Origin: Azolla caroliniana
Taxonomy: Eukaryota; Polypodiophyta
Direction of reading: 5' to 3'
DNA length: 64,000 nucleotides
Assembly: GCA_043228905.1 (NCBI GenBank)
Contig: JBHGNT010000010.1
Span: forward strand, 11,532,001-11,596,000
This document shows, in pieces, positions 20,243-31,900 of the stretch (position 1 is its first letter; each line of letters begins with the position of its first letter). The translations under genes and the position numbers were made by a program. The notes beneath the pieces were generated by a model. The model made no database searches. It worked only from the letters and a program-made list of their open reading frames with translations, and was not told the DNA's origin.

Positions 20243-20960
20243 CTTAATAGATGTGAAAGTGACAAGTGACTCTTGATGTTCCAGAACTTTAGAAATGAAT
20301 GTGGCAATTTAGAGTCCACATTGTGGTTGTGAGAGAAATTTGTGCAAGGATTGGGTTTGGTCGAAGATGTTTCAAAAGCATGGTTGAATATGATCAAAGA
20401 CAAAGCATTGTATCAAAGTGTGATACTCGGACCCTCTAATATGTTTAGTACAAAGTATGCATAGTCAATGACTCTCATCACTTGTGCACAAGGCGATTCA
20501 TATTCATCTTTACAAGGCATGCCATGGCTTGAACATTATATCATTTTATGCTTGTCATGTTTACTTGGTTCCACTTATCTACTTTGTAGTTTTTTGCGTT
20601 ATTTGGTGCATGGTTTTTACAACTCCATTTCTACATGTCTTATACATGGATATTCCTATGAGGATTTCGCATGTTCCTTTGTCATGAGTCGCTAGATTAT
20701 TAGGTACACAGACATTTAATAACCTTATAAAATTTTACTATGCTTTCTCTGATAAACAACTTATGTTAGTTTCAGATTTTTTAAGAAAATAAACCAAGGC
20801 TACATATTGTTTTGGGTACCTAGTTTAGCATATTAGTTTTAAGACTTTGCTCCTTTGTTTTTCTTAGCATCAACATTTTGAGACATCTTATGATTCTCCT
20901 TGAAGGTCAATTATGAGCTATGGGATCAAAAGTGAAACATTTCATATTGAGCACTCGGCT
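20243..20960. repeat. Dispersed repeat X, copy 1, and spacer
   Basis: 20255-20490 is a diverged copy of 37765-38000 (shared blocks include GTGACTCT(C/T)GATGTTC and GCATTGTATCAAAGTGTGATACT). It is non-coding. The stretch 20905-20950 echoes the sequence left of the Copia-B insertion. I see no gene here. Confidence 0.6.
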
Positions 20961-22389
20961 CAACCAGTGTTTAGGTTGTCAAAGCTTCAAACTAAAATGC
21001 AAAAAATATGATTTTTGAAACTTGCATAATGTATTCATTTGATTGAAATTTGAAACTGAAGCATTTTATAATCATTTAGATACTCATCTAATGAGAACTT
21101 GCACATGTATGTTTGAGCGTGCTGGTTATAAACCTCCACCCCTCATAATTACCCAAGATTGATTACTTTTGGATTCATTTTCAAAGTTCTTCCTAATGGC
21201 ACAAAGGTAAGCATGCATCATTATTTAAAATATACATTTCTGTACAACCTTCAATGATGTACCAAAAATAACAGTGTACACATTTGATCCTATGAGAAGA
21301 GAGAAAAGAGGGAGATTGATATATTAATGTATACTAGAGGGCAAAATCAACCAGTGAGACAAATCATGATTACAAAACATGGGTAAATTCATGTTATCCA
21401 TTATGTAACAAAATTAAAAGTTTACATTCCTAATGCTTTGTGATCATGATCATGATCTATTGTGGAATTGAGAATCATGAGTTTGTCCATGCACATGGGA
21501 TGATAATTCGTGACACCTTTTTCTCAATGTTCTTCCAAGCCATATTGAATTGATAACTCCATAGTGATTACAAAGACTAATGCCAAAGTTAGAGGATCCA
21601 TGCATACGAGAGCATGATTGATGACAATTTCTCATTTTCATGTTTTGTTGTTCAATTACATCAAACTATTTGATCATATTGCACTCTAACAAAGATAAAC
21701 ATAGAAATTCACATTATAACTTTTCCACTCATCTCATTAAATATATACATGACCTCAATATATCAAAGAGAGAAATCAAGATGGTAATAAAATGATACAC
21801 ACCCACACACATCGACTTCCTTGAATCGTATGGAACGCAAGTAAAAGGGGGGAAATCAGAGAGAGGAAGGGAGGCATACTTTTTGAATTTATGAAATCTT
21901 AACAAGGATGATGATGATGATAGAACAAAAAGTAACGTATAACAGGAGTGCAAATCCCTTCCATCATCATCATTCCATCATGATGATAATGATGATCATC
22001 AAGTAGAAAGATATGTATAAATAACGTTAAAAGCAAGAAGATGAAGAAGAAGATGATGATGAAGCTGAAGATGAAGAGATCCCATCCCCTGTTTATTGGC
22101 ATCAGTTAAAAGAGAGCAAGAAAGAAAGAAAGAAAACCCATCAGTTTTTTTGGCACTTTTTTGTTTTTGTTTTCAATATATATCCTACTCCTCTTCTTCT
22201 TCTTCTTCTTCGTCTGCATTCGTCTGTTTCATATACATAGGGGAACATGCTGCTCTTCTGTTCGCATATCATCAATCTCTCAAATCCATCATACACAACA
22301 TACATGACTGCATAGGAGCTGCTGCTGCTGCTTTTTATTTCTTCTTCATTCTCTGCTGCTGCTATATCATATCATATCATATCATATCG
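20961..22389 (+). other. Upstream region of the NPH3-like gene
   Basis: AT-rich, no ORF of substance. Trinucleotide runs (ATG/ATC) occur near 21905-22000, a GAAA run near 22110-22135, and a CTT tract at about 22190-22212. ATCAT repeats (22367-22388) immediately precede the start codon. The promoter and 5' UTR must lie here, but no TATA box can be assigned with confidence. Confidence 0.5.
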
Positions 22390-22555
22390 ATGGTGGTGGA
22401 GCCTAAGCAGGCATTTCAGGTCACTACAACTCCCTCTTCTTGTGAGGATGCCCATGGTCATTTCATCTCTCATCAAGCTGCCTCTTCTTCTTCTTCTTCT
22501 TTCTACAGGACAGGCCAATCATGGTAAAACAAAGGCGCCCAAACCAAATATCCTC

Positions 22556-22603
<48 letters not shown>

Positions 22604-24955
22604 TTCTGCTATATAAAATGTTATGTACATTGATAAATGTTTGGTTGCATATATTTATATCTGCTTTCAGGTTCTGTAATTCAGGCCTCCCAAGTGACAT
22701 CATCATTCATGTGGAGGACATGCTCTTCCATCTTCACAAGGTATGTATGTATGTATGTATGAACCCATCATCCATCCGTCCATGCATGGCCATGGCATCA
22801 CCATACATGTGGGTACATGACATGCCATAACACATTTCTCTGGGTTTTTTTTTTGTTGTTAATTATGTAGGATCGGATAACTTCTCGTTGTGGGAAGCTC
22901 TTGAAACTCGTGGAAGAAGAGAGTGTTGAGGCGGCCTTGGACCAAGATTACACCACTAGCAGCACCACCACCAGCCATGGTTCAGAGGAAGGTGTGAAGA
23001 ATCCTTCAGGCATGGTGATGCTCCAGTTAGACAGCATGCCAGGAGGGTCCAGGGCCTTCGAGGATGTAGCCAAGTTCTGCTATGGAGCTGCGATTGAGAT
23101 GACACCGGGGAATGTGGCTGCATTGAGGTGTGCTGCTGAGTATCTTGACATGTCGGAAGCGTACAGGGAAAACAACCTCATCGTCTCAACAGAGTCATTC
23201 CTCACCCATGTTGTCCTCAAGACTTGGGATGCCTCAGTGCAGACCCTCAAGAGTTGTGAGCCATTACTCCCTCATGCCGAGGAACTCTCAATTGTGAGAC
23301 GATGTGTAGAATCCATCACTCACCAAGCCATAGTGGCTTCCGAGAAGCCAAACATCAACCCCAAGAAGACATTCACAAGTTACGGTTACAAGTCCTATAA
23401 CAACAAATTGTTGCCCGAAGATAAGGACAGCTGGTGGTACAAGGACATATCGATCCTTGGGATGCCTCTTTTCAAGTGTGTGATTCGCACTTTGGAGGAG
23501 AAAGGCTTGAGCCCTGAGAGCATCGCAGTTGCGGTAATGCATTATGCTCAGATGTCAATCCCCGGATTAGTTAACCGAAGGAGAAATACATATGGAGGAG
23601 ATATACACAGTCCTCAATCCTTACTTCCTTGGGGGTTGGACATCACCAACAATTATGCTCAGCAATTATACTTTTTAGAATCGATCGAGAAGCTCTTGCC
23701 ATCATCATCGTCATCATTGGATGTGGCAAATGTGGTACCCACAAGCTTCTTATGCAGTTTGCTCAAGATCGCAATCATACTTACCTCGAGCCCAGGGTGC
23801 CAAGCGAGCCTAGAGACGCGGGTTGCTGCGCAACTACACAAGGCAAGCCTCGATGACATCCTCATACCAAACTACTCCCACACCTCCGAAACACTATACG
23901 ATGTGGAATGCACACACCGCATACTCAAGCATTTTGTGGGCTCGATCCATGAGACAAAGTTTCTATCCATAAACAAAGATGATGATGATGTGGATTCAAA
24001 TGGGAATATGGATTGGCCATCAATCATGGAAGTTGCAAGTTTGATGGATGCGTATTTGGCTGAGGTTGCGTCCGATGCGAACCTTAGCATAAGCAAATTC
24101 CGAACCTTAGTAGAGGCCTTACCCCCCTATGCAAGACGAACCGACGACGGGTTATATAGGGCCATTGACATCTTCCTCAAGTCTCACCCAAGCATGAGTG
24201 AGAGTGAGAGAGAAGGGGTCTGCGATGTCCTCGACTTCCAGAAGCTGTCGATGGCAGCATGTTCACACGCAGCTCGGAATGAAGAGCTACCATTGAGAGT
24301 CATGGTAGGCATGCTTCACGTGGAGCAATCACAACTCCGACATGTGCTCGAAATGACCACATCAACAGAGCCACGAAGATACGGATCGCCATATCATGTG
24401 TACAATCATCATTATAATAACAACAATAACAGCCGGAATGTGATGGAATCAATTATATTGCCTCCTCCTCAAGCTTCGATTCATTATCAACTAGGAAACG
24501 AGGGTTTGAAGGTGGATCTTAAAGGATTGAGGAGGAGGGTTTCAGTATTGGAGAGAGAGTGTTCGAGTTTGCGGCGCCGTCTGGGCCGCAAGGTTTCAGG
24601 TTGGACTCTCTTCTCCTCCAAAATCGGTTGTAAATCGGTGTCAGAAATCACTGACACAGATTCCTCATTCAGAAGCCAAGGCTCCTCTCCTCCTCTTCCT
24701 CTTCCTCTTCCTCTTCCTCTTCCCATCCCTTCATCTCAGACACTAAATACTGAGAAAGCTCGTTTCTCGACAACCCATCTTGATGCCATAGCTCATCCTC
24801 ATCATTCTTCTTCTTCTTCTTCTTCTTCTTCATCATCATCATCATCATCATCATCAACAACATCCTTATCTCTGCATCCACGTCGTCGATCCTCTGCCTC
24901 TGCCTCTGCCTCAGCCGCTCGCCCTCTCTTCCTCTCCACTCTTTCGCCCATCTAA
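22390..24955 (+). CDS. NPH3/RPT2-family BTB protein (NRL protein)
   Basis: Proteins of this family are substrate adaptors of CUL3 ubiquitin ligases; founders act with phototropins and in auxin transport at the plasma membrane. Three exons join in frame: 22390-22523, 22671-22740 and 22871-24955, with GT-AG introns, giving 762 aa. The N-terminus has TGQSWFCNSGLPSDI followed by the BTB fold (about residues 51-155, FHLHK to AAEYLDMSE). The NPH3 domain runs about 255-555, with DSWWYKDISILGMPLF, LYRAIDIFLKSHP and CDVLDFQKLS. A coiled-coil (LRRRVSVLERECSSLRRRL) lies at about 615-645, and a Ser-rich C-terminus has a run of about 17 Ser. The length is slightly above the usual 570-750. The frame is open upstream to 22096, but that part is low-complexity leader, so the ATG at 22390 is chosen. 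Which NRL subgroup it belongs to cannot be told here. Confidence 0.93.
22558..22600 (+). repeat. CT microsatellite in NPH3 intron 1
   Basis: About 20 CT units in the short first intron (22524-22670), forming a long polypyrimidine tract well upstream of the acceptor. Confidence 0.9.
24804..24861 (+). repeat. TTC/ATC trinucleotide run coding for poly-Ser
   Basis: Tandem TCT and TCA codons inside exon 3 encode the serine run near residues 714-732. The run is likely to be length-polymorphic. Confidence 0.9.
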
Positions 24956-26099
24956 CTAAAGGATTCATTTCGTCACCTCACCTCACCTCACCTCCTTTCC
25001 TTCCATGTCTTGCAGCAATTGCTTCCTTACACATCTTTAACACAAATAACCAAACCCACCCTATCATCATCATCATTATCATCACTATTCCTACATACAT
25101 ACTCTGCATATATACATAACATACATAACATACATACATACATTGATACTCTACAATCACATCTGCATCGGCTTCGTGGGTGGGTTCAATTCCCTCGGCG
25201 CCAATGACCTAATCTCTTCCTTTCCTCTTTCACTTCACACTCACAATTGCTAGCTAGTGAAGTATGCTTCAGATTTGAAACCCATTCTTTGATTGATTGC
25301 TCCATAAGGGAGGGGGCCAAGCATTTTGATGAATACCAAAACCAAAACATGGACCCCCCGAGTATTTTGGTGTACTTCGAGAAGAGGACTAGAGTGGAAA
25401 GCAACGTCGATTATGATATATGACCCCAAGATTTGTCCTTGGAAATTTGTTTACTTTCGGCAATCATCTAATATGCTCATTGTGAAGTTGCTTTATGACG
25501 TAAAACCCTCGAGATGTGGCTCACAAAATGTTGAGCCTTTGCTATTTCGATGATATGTTCGTGCAAAATCTCAAGCATCATAAATTTAAGCCAAAATTTC
25601 TCTTCCCAACCAAAACAAGGAGTCACTCTTATGCCTAAGTTACTTAATTAGAAATGTTAATCGTTCTTGAGCTTACATTAGGCTCAAAATTCTACCTAGT
25701 TTATTTTTATCTAGATCAAATTTGGAAAGGTGTGATGTAAATACCCTTTCATGAAAGAAGGCGCCTTCATTCAAATTATCTTGATCAAATGCTTTATTTA
25801 TCAATTGGAATTGTTTGTATTGCAAACTAAGTGTAATAATTGTCAAGACTCTAGACACACAAAGAGAGAGAGAGCGAGAGAGAGAGAGAGAGAGAGATCA
25901 ACGTCTTCTAAGACCAAATTTGGCCCTTGAGACAATTGGTTTACAACAAAATTGGCGTATTTACCCATTCATTGAAAGTAAAAATAAAATAAAATGAGAG
26001 ACAGACAGACAGACAGAAAGTAAAAATAAAATAAAATGCGCTCTCTATCGACAACGGAATTGGGCACAAAGATAAGCGTTAGAAAACTCTCGATTAGAG
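24956..26099. other. 3' flank of the NPH3-like gene
   Basis: No further gene seen. Simple repeats: CTCAC units at 24974-24995, ATC/ATT near 25060-25085, TACATACA near 25095-25145, a GA tract at 25863-25897 and GACA units at 25996-26016. The last is flanked by two copies of AAAGTAAAAATAAAATAAAATG. The polyadenylation site cannot be assigned. Confidence 0.5.
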
Positions 26100-28260
26100 C
26101 TTCATAACAAGATATAGCAAGTTAAATTTGGTGCTCTATATGAGAAGTAGCGATAGAAATAAGGAAGCTTGTGTTGTCGACATCCACATACTCAACACAC
26201 ATTGCGGGTCTTATATTGTCTTCATCATCTTCGGCCTCTTCAATCGGGTGAGTTTCGGTTGTCTCTCTTGTTCATGGAAATTTGTTTTTATCCCGGATCC
26301 AAATCACATCAAGAATAATGGATATAAACATGAATTCCTCACAAATTGTGGGGGACATCGATATGGAAATGATTTATAAAAAAAAGAGTAATGTGATGGT
26401 TGAATGTAATTGTGAAAGGGACGACATTGGAAGCTCTAAGAGGTTTAAGGGTATTGAGGAAATTAATGACAAAAAATTGACATACGCCGAAGTAATACAT
26501 GTAGATGAGGTTGACAAGGATAATTGTAATTGGGATAATTTATGGGGAATTGCCAATGCATTGTTGTATGATATTGTGGAAGAAAATGAAAATGAAGTTG
26601 AAAGAATGCATTGATGAGGATGTGCATGATGTGGAAGTTGATGCTAAGGCAGTGTTGCAATCTTTTGATGTATTCTATGATTGTGTGGTTATATTCTTTT
26701 TTACCGGGAAACTCCCATACATTAATTGGATAAAATAATGGTTGAACAATAGTACGTAAAATTCGTGTTCGTCTAGCATAACATTTGTTTTCCTACGTTG
26801 GAAAACGAATGCAAATGTTATTCAAACACTCTTGTGTTTTTTTCCCATTTTCTTAATGTTTTTTTTAGTTTTTTTCCATTTTTTAGGCTTATTTACTTCA
26901 TAATAAATAGTTAATCCAATAATATGGTATTTATCATTCTTTGAGGGTGTTTTCTTACGCGAATGATTGAAACATTCACGAATGTGAATGCACGTATGGT
27001 TCATACTATGGGTTTAACACAATCGTGTCACCAAATTGTGTTGAAAATATATATGCAAGACCATGAGGGTTTTATGATGTAGTATTTCGTACACCGGAAC
27101 ATCGAAGTGGATTGTTGGCTAAAGTTCCTATGTTTTTTTATAAATTATTGGTGCATGTAATGCAATGGTCCCCCATAGTGGACTATCATGCTTTGTTAAA
27201 ACAAGAATGCCTTGTTTGGGTAAAGGTGGATTGTAAACATTCTTTTTTATGGCCACTTTTATTAGAGTTGATGAGTCAAATGGGTAAAGTGTTAGTATCT
27301 CCACATGCAAAAAAACAAATAAGTGCAAAATTTGTGTATTATGGGATATAAGTCGTAAGAGGCCAGGATGGGTGCGTATGAACAAACCTGGTATGAAAAG
27401 ACTTTGTTTTAAATTGAAGTGGGAGACATTTGCAAGTCATTGTTTTGGATGTGGTGAATGGGATCACTTTATGGCGGAATGCCATCGTCATTGTCCTTCA
27501 ACTATAGAGGTTCCTAATGAAGGGAATTATGGTAAGGAAGGAGTTGGGAGAGATGTTCGTGTGTCAGATATTATGGTTGTCATGGATGAAGGAACATCAT
27601 CTAGAAGAGGTTATAAAGAGGTCTCACTTCAAGGTTTGGGCCCTAAGGAGAAAAACCGTTGGATAGAGCTAGTAGTGATGTTGTTGACAAAGATTGGCAT
27701 CAGGTTAAGTGCAAGTCAAAAGGGAAAATCAATGAAAATGCAACGTAATAGTTTGCTCATTACTCATGAGACTGCTTGGCAAGGTAATTCAGGAACTAGG
27801 GAGGGTCCTCGAAAAGTTCCTTGGAACCGACAATTTAGGGATAAGGGATTACCCATTCACCTTCAATTTGATTCATTAGGACGGGTTGTAAAATAATCGA
27901 ATTCTCGAGGTTTTCGTCAAGTGGGAGGACCTAAACAGAGGATTTCGATAGACAACCCTAAGGATGTGGTGCATGAGAAATCCATATGCAACATAGAAAC
28001 ATGATTTGACTAGTTTCATGACATAAGTTGCTCTAAAGGAGCAAGTGCACACATAACATTGTTGATTGAATGAAAGTGGTAACATGGAATGTGAGAGGGG
28101 CATGTTCTCCTCATAAGAGGTATATATTATGGGAAACTTTGTTAAGTAAAGAATGGTATGTATTATGTGCAGTTGAGCATAAGTGTCATGAGTTAGTAGG
28201 ATCAACAATTCATTTGCGTAGATATTCATCATTCTATGCAGGACATCTTGTGATATAAGA
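26100..28260 (+). pseudogene. L1-type LINE: ORF1 and the first codons of ORF2
   Basis: ORF1 of a plant-type L1 retrotransposon with an RNA-binding gag-like protein. Frames at 26282-26614, 27112-27351 and 27372-27896 are one protein split by frameshifts. ECLVWVKVDCKHSFLW matches the DUF4283-type core. RPGWVRMNKPGMKRL leads to a CCHC knuckle, CFGCGEWDHFMAEC, near 27440-27481. ORF2 begins at 28070 with MKVVTWNVRGACSPHKRY, the start of the APE-like endonuclease, and stops after 62 codons. Nothing further of ORF2 follows, so the 3' end is missing, unlike the usual 5' truncation of LINEs. Confidence 0.75.
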
Positions 28261-28480
28261 AACATTTCGTGTTGGATAAATGGTTAAGTTTTAACTTGAT
28301 TTGTTATTTGAGGCTTTACTCTTTAAGGCTGTGTAATCTTTGAAGGTTTAAGTTGATTTATTTTTCGAAGCTTTAAGTTTTAAGTCTGTGTATTTTTTGA
28401 AGTATTAAGTATTAAGTTGATTTGTTATTTGAAATTTGAAGTTCTAAGTTTTAAGTCCGGTGTAATTCATCGATTTGGGA
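28261..28480 (+). repeat. Degenerate tandem repeat
   Basis: Three to four imperfect units of about 60 bp built on AAGTTGATTTGTTATTTGA and TTTAAGTCTGTGTA. Non-coding. It adjoins the broken end of the L1 fragment. Confidence 0.6.
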
Positions 28481-28711
28481 AGTTTTAATGTTTCAGTTTT
28501 AATTTCATCGATTCAAGAGTTGTCGGGGTGACTATAGTTGTCAGAGTTGGGCGACTAATGACAAACTTTTTTATTCACACATTTTTTTTTATCCAATCGG
28601 AGGGTGCAGAACGCACACGCCCTCAGCTGAGTGACCTGCACCGTCCGTGGCCGCGATTCCCTCGCCAACCCTCTTTATGATTTAGGTGTGCAAATAGATA
28701 CATACGAGGCT

Positions 28712-28815
28712 GTATGCATGCATGCATGCATGTATGCATGCATGTATGTATGTATGTATGTATGTACTCATCATCATCATCATCATCATCATCATTGATC
28801 TTCTTCTTCTTCTCT
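28712..28815 (+). repeat. Microsatellite cluster upstream of VTI1
   Basis: Compound array: GCAT/GTAT units (28712-28765), then ATC units (28768-28795), then CTT units (28800-28825). It lies about 80-190 bases before the VTI1 start codon and so is in the 5' UTR or proximal promoter. Confidence 0.85.
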
Positions 28816-28901
28816 TCTTCCTGCTGCTTTTCGAGTCTCCTCCCCCCCTTCCCTGACTGACTTCATTCCCCTCATATCCATTTACATTTGAGTTCGTCAG
28901 A

Positions 28902-31900
28902 ATGAGCGTCACATTTGATGGATATGAGAGACAGTACTGCGAGCTGTCCACCAATTTGTCACGGAAGTGCTCGTCTCTTGCAGCCATCTCTGGAGGTAAC
29001 TCTCTCGCTCTCATCATTACCATCCTCATCTTCTCTTTGTGCACCATTACAATCCTATGCTTAACACTTCTTTCTGATGTGCAAATTTCATGGTTCTAAA
29101 TCTTTATCTTTTCGTTCTGTACATGATGAGGTTCTGCTCTGTTTTTGTTTTTCCTGTCTAACTTGCTTTTTCTACTTCGTTGACTGGTAATAAAAAATTA
29201 TTGTCTAAATATTCATTCATTTCTTCCATGGTAATGTTGTGTTTCTTGCATCTTTTGTCATGCATTTTCTGTTACTTATTGGGTATTTACCACAGAAAAA
29301 CCCTAAAAAATAAAAGTCGATGTCTTTTCATCTTCTGGGGTTCCAAGAAATTCAGAGATGGCATGTTAAAGAATGTTTACATGAGCACGTTCAGGAAAAG
29401 CAAGGGATGGTAGAAAAACTGCCAATGTTTTACTCAGCCGCATTGAAACCCCTACACACAATATAATTCAGCAACTACCCTACTTTTCTATTTATGCTAA
29501 CCATTTCAGGATTCCCACACCTATATGGTTGGCGATAGTGCTTTGTACCAACTATTGATTCTGCGGGCCATTTGTCCCCCACTTGTGGATGTTAATATAA
29601 CCTAGCCATCTCTCTCAGTGTACTTTGTAATTGCTTCTTCGCTCCAAATGCAAGCTTGTGAACTTCAGATTATTCATTCCATATATAATAGTTATGAATT
29701 TCATGCGTGTAAACCATCTGAAGAATCATTACCAATTAAAAGTCCACTTCATTCAAGAAGATTATGTCAATTAGGCCCATTTTTCATTAGTTTGAATAAC
29801 CTGAAGTCACCTGTAATAAACTCCATCTGAACCACAACCGCGCCATCGTTTGCATTGATAGTTAAAACTGAAATCCATTATCATCCTACACCAAAGATGC
29901 CACACTCACTTCAGAGACTGCCCTATCTTGGATCGCCTCATGTTGGAGATATTATGAAGGCAGAAATTTCAGACCATATAAGTTAAGAATGTCAAGTGCT
30001 TAGCTAACAAGATTCTCTGATACCTCAGTGAGTTCTACTAATGTAGCTACATCTCTTTTGGCTTCTTGTTCTCATAAAAGAGACAACATTTTGAGATGTA
30101 ATCTCTTGTTTAGTCTCATTGGCAATAAATTTCGTCATTGTTGCAATGGGACGAACCTTTTTGTTTGCCATTTTTAGCCTTTTTGACACTTTTTATGCGT
30201 AGATAGATAGATGCACCATGCATATATTTGTTTTGTTTTTTATTCTTATGTCACCCCAATCCAGTTGCCTTCCAAGGAGCTTTCTGACTCCCATTCTGGA
30301 GTTCATATGACTGATTTCTTTTTTGTTAAATACCTAAATTCAAGTTGTCAAATTTGATACTAATGTAAGTCAATTTGAAATAATTAGTTTCCTTATTATT
30401 TATGTCACCTTCTAGAGAAAATGCGGGCATTAATCCAAGTTTACTTTATTATAGAGAAGAAGAATCAAAAGCTGGCAGAGTTAAATGCTGGTGTGAAGGA
30501 AGCTGAATCTTTGGTATGTTAAGAAAACTAATATAATCATCATGTTTTGATTGGGTCTATCATTAAATAAGCTGAAAATAGAGTATTGGCAAACTTGCAG
30601 ATTTGTAAAATGGACTTGGAGGCACGAAGTTTAAAACCAAGTCAAAAATCAGCTCTTCTAGCAAAGCTTAGAGAATACAAGTCAGACTTAAACAACTTGA
30701 AGAAGGATGTGAAGAGGGCAGCTTCATCTGTTGACTATATTAATTCAAGAGAGGATTTGATGGAGTCAGGCCTTGCAAATCATGGCATAGTATGATTATC
30801 TTCAATATCTATTTGTTTTCACCGATTTCTGATGGTGTTGTTTGAAAATGGATTAATTGAAGGATCCTTGAATCACATGTAGGATTCTGTGGATCAAAGA
30901 GAAAGGTTGCTGATGTCGACAGAAAGATTGAACCAATCTGGTGATCGGATCAAAGAAAGTAAGAGAGTGATGCTTCAAACTGAAGAGCTAGGTGTCAGCA
31001 TTCTTCAAGATCTTCACCAACAACGCCAAACTTTGTTACATGCCACTGATACGGTGAGGGAGATTTTATTATTGTCGTCAAGAGACCAAATTCAATATTA
31101 CTGTGTACATAACTGTCCACCATTTTGAATGGTTTCTTATGGGTCATGAAATGATGAAACGCACCAAAAAAATAATTCGAATTTAAAATTTAGATATAAA
31201 AACCTAAAATGAAACGTGAGGATATAGAACAAAGCTTAAAATTACAGATCTGAAGTAGGTTTCAAATTGCCTTGGACCTTAACCAATATTTGATCTACAT
31301 AAATGTTGAAATGATGAAACGTGACCCCCTAAAAAATAATTTGAATTCTAAAATTTAGGTATGAAAACCTGATATAAGATTCACATTCTAGTCTTAAAAA
31401 GTGAGGATATAGAAAAACGCTTAAAATTACAGGCCTGAAGTAGGTTTCAAATTGCATTGGACCTTAACCAAGATTCAATCTACATAAATGTTGAAATGAT
31501 GAAACGTGCCCCCTAAAAAATAATTTGAATTCTAAAAAACCTGATATAAGATTCACATTCTAGACTTAAAAAGGGAGGATATAGAACGAAGCTTAAACAT
31601 ATAGGTCTGAGGTAGGTTTCAAATGACCTTTGCCCTTAACCAAATTCGATCTATAATAAATAATTTGAATTTTAAAATTTAGAAATAAAAACCTAACATA
31701 AGATTTGAAAGGGTCAGAAATGATGTCAATAGAGCTGAGGAACACGCAGGAGTCACCAAAGTATGGGTTCTTTAGGGGCAGCAATAGAGCAATGCTGAAA
31801 TAGAGAGCGTAGTAGTTGGAGGAGCTCACCCTTTGAAGTGAGATCCAAAAGTTCTAACTTATGTTTTATGTGACCCATTTAGGGTTGGCCAAGTTCACAT

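Noticed and set aside
22096-22389. Upstream in-frame extension of the NPH3-like protein
   Set aside because: It is low-complexity Ser/Ala/Phe sequence from leader microsatellites; family members start close to the BTB domain, which fits the ATG at 22390.
29180-29413. 77-codon frame in VTI1 intron 1
   Set aside because: It lies between verified exons 1 and 2, with no domain and no splice continuity.
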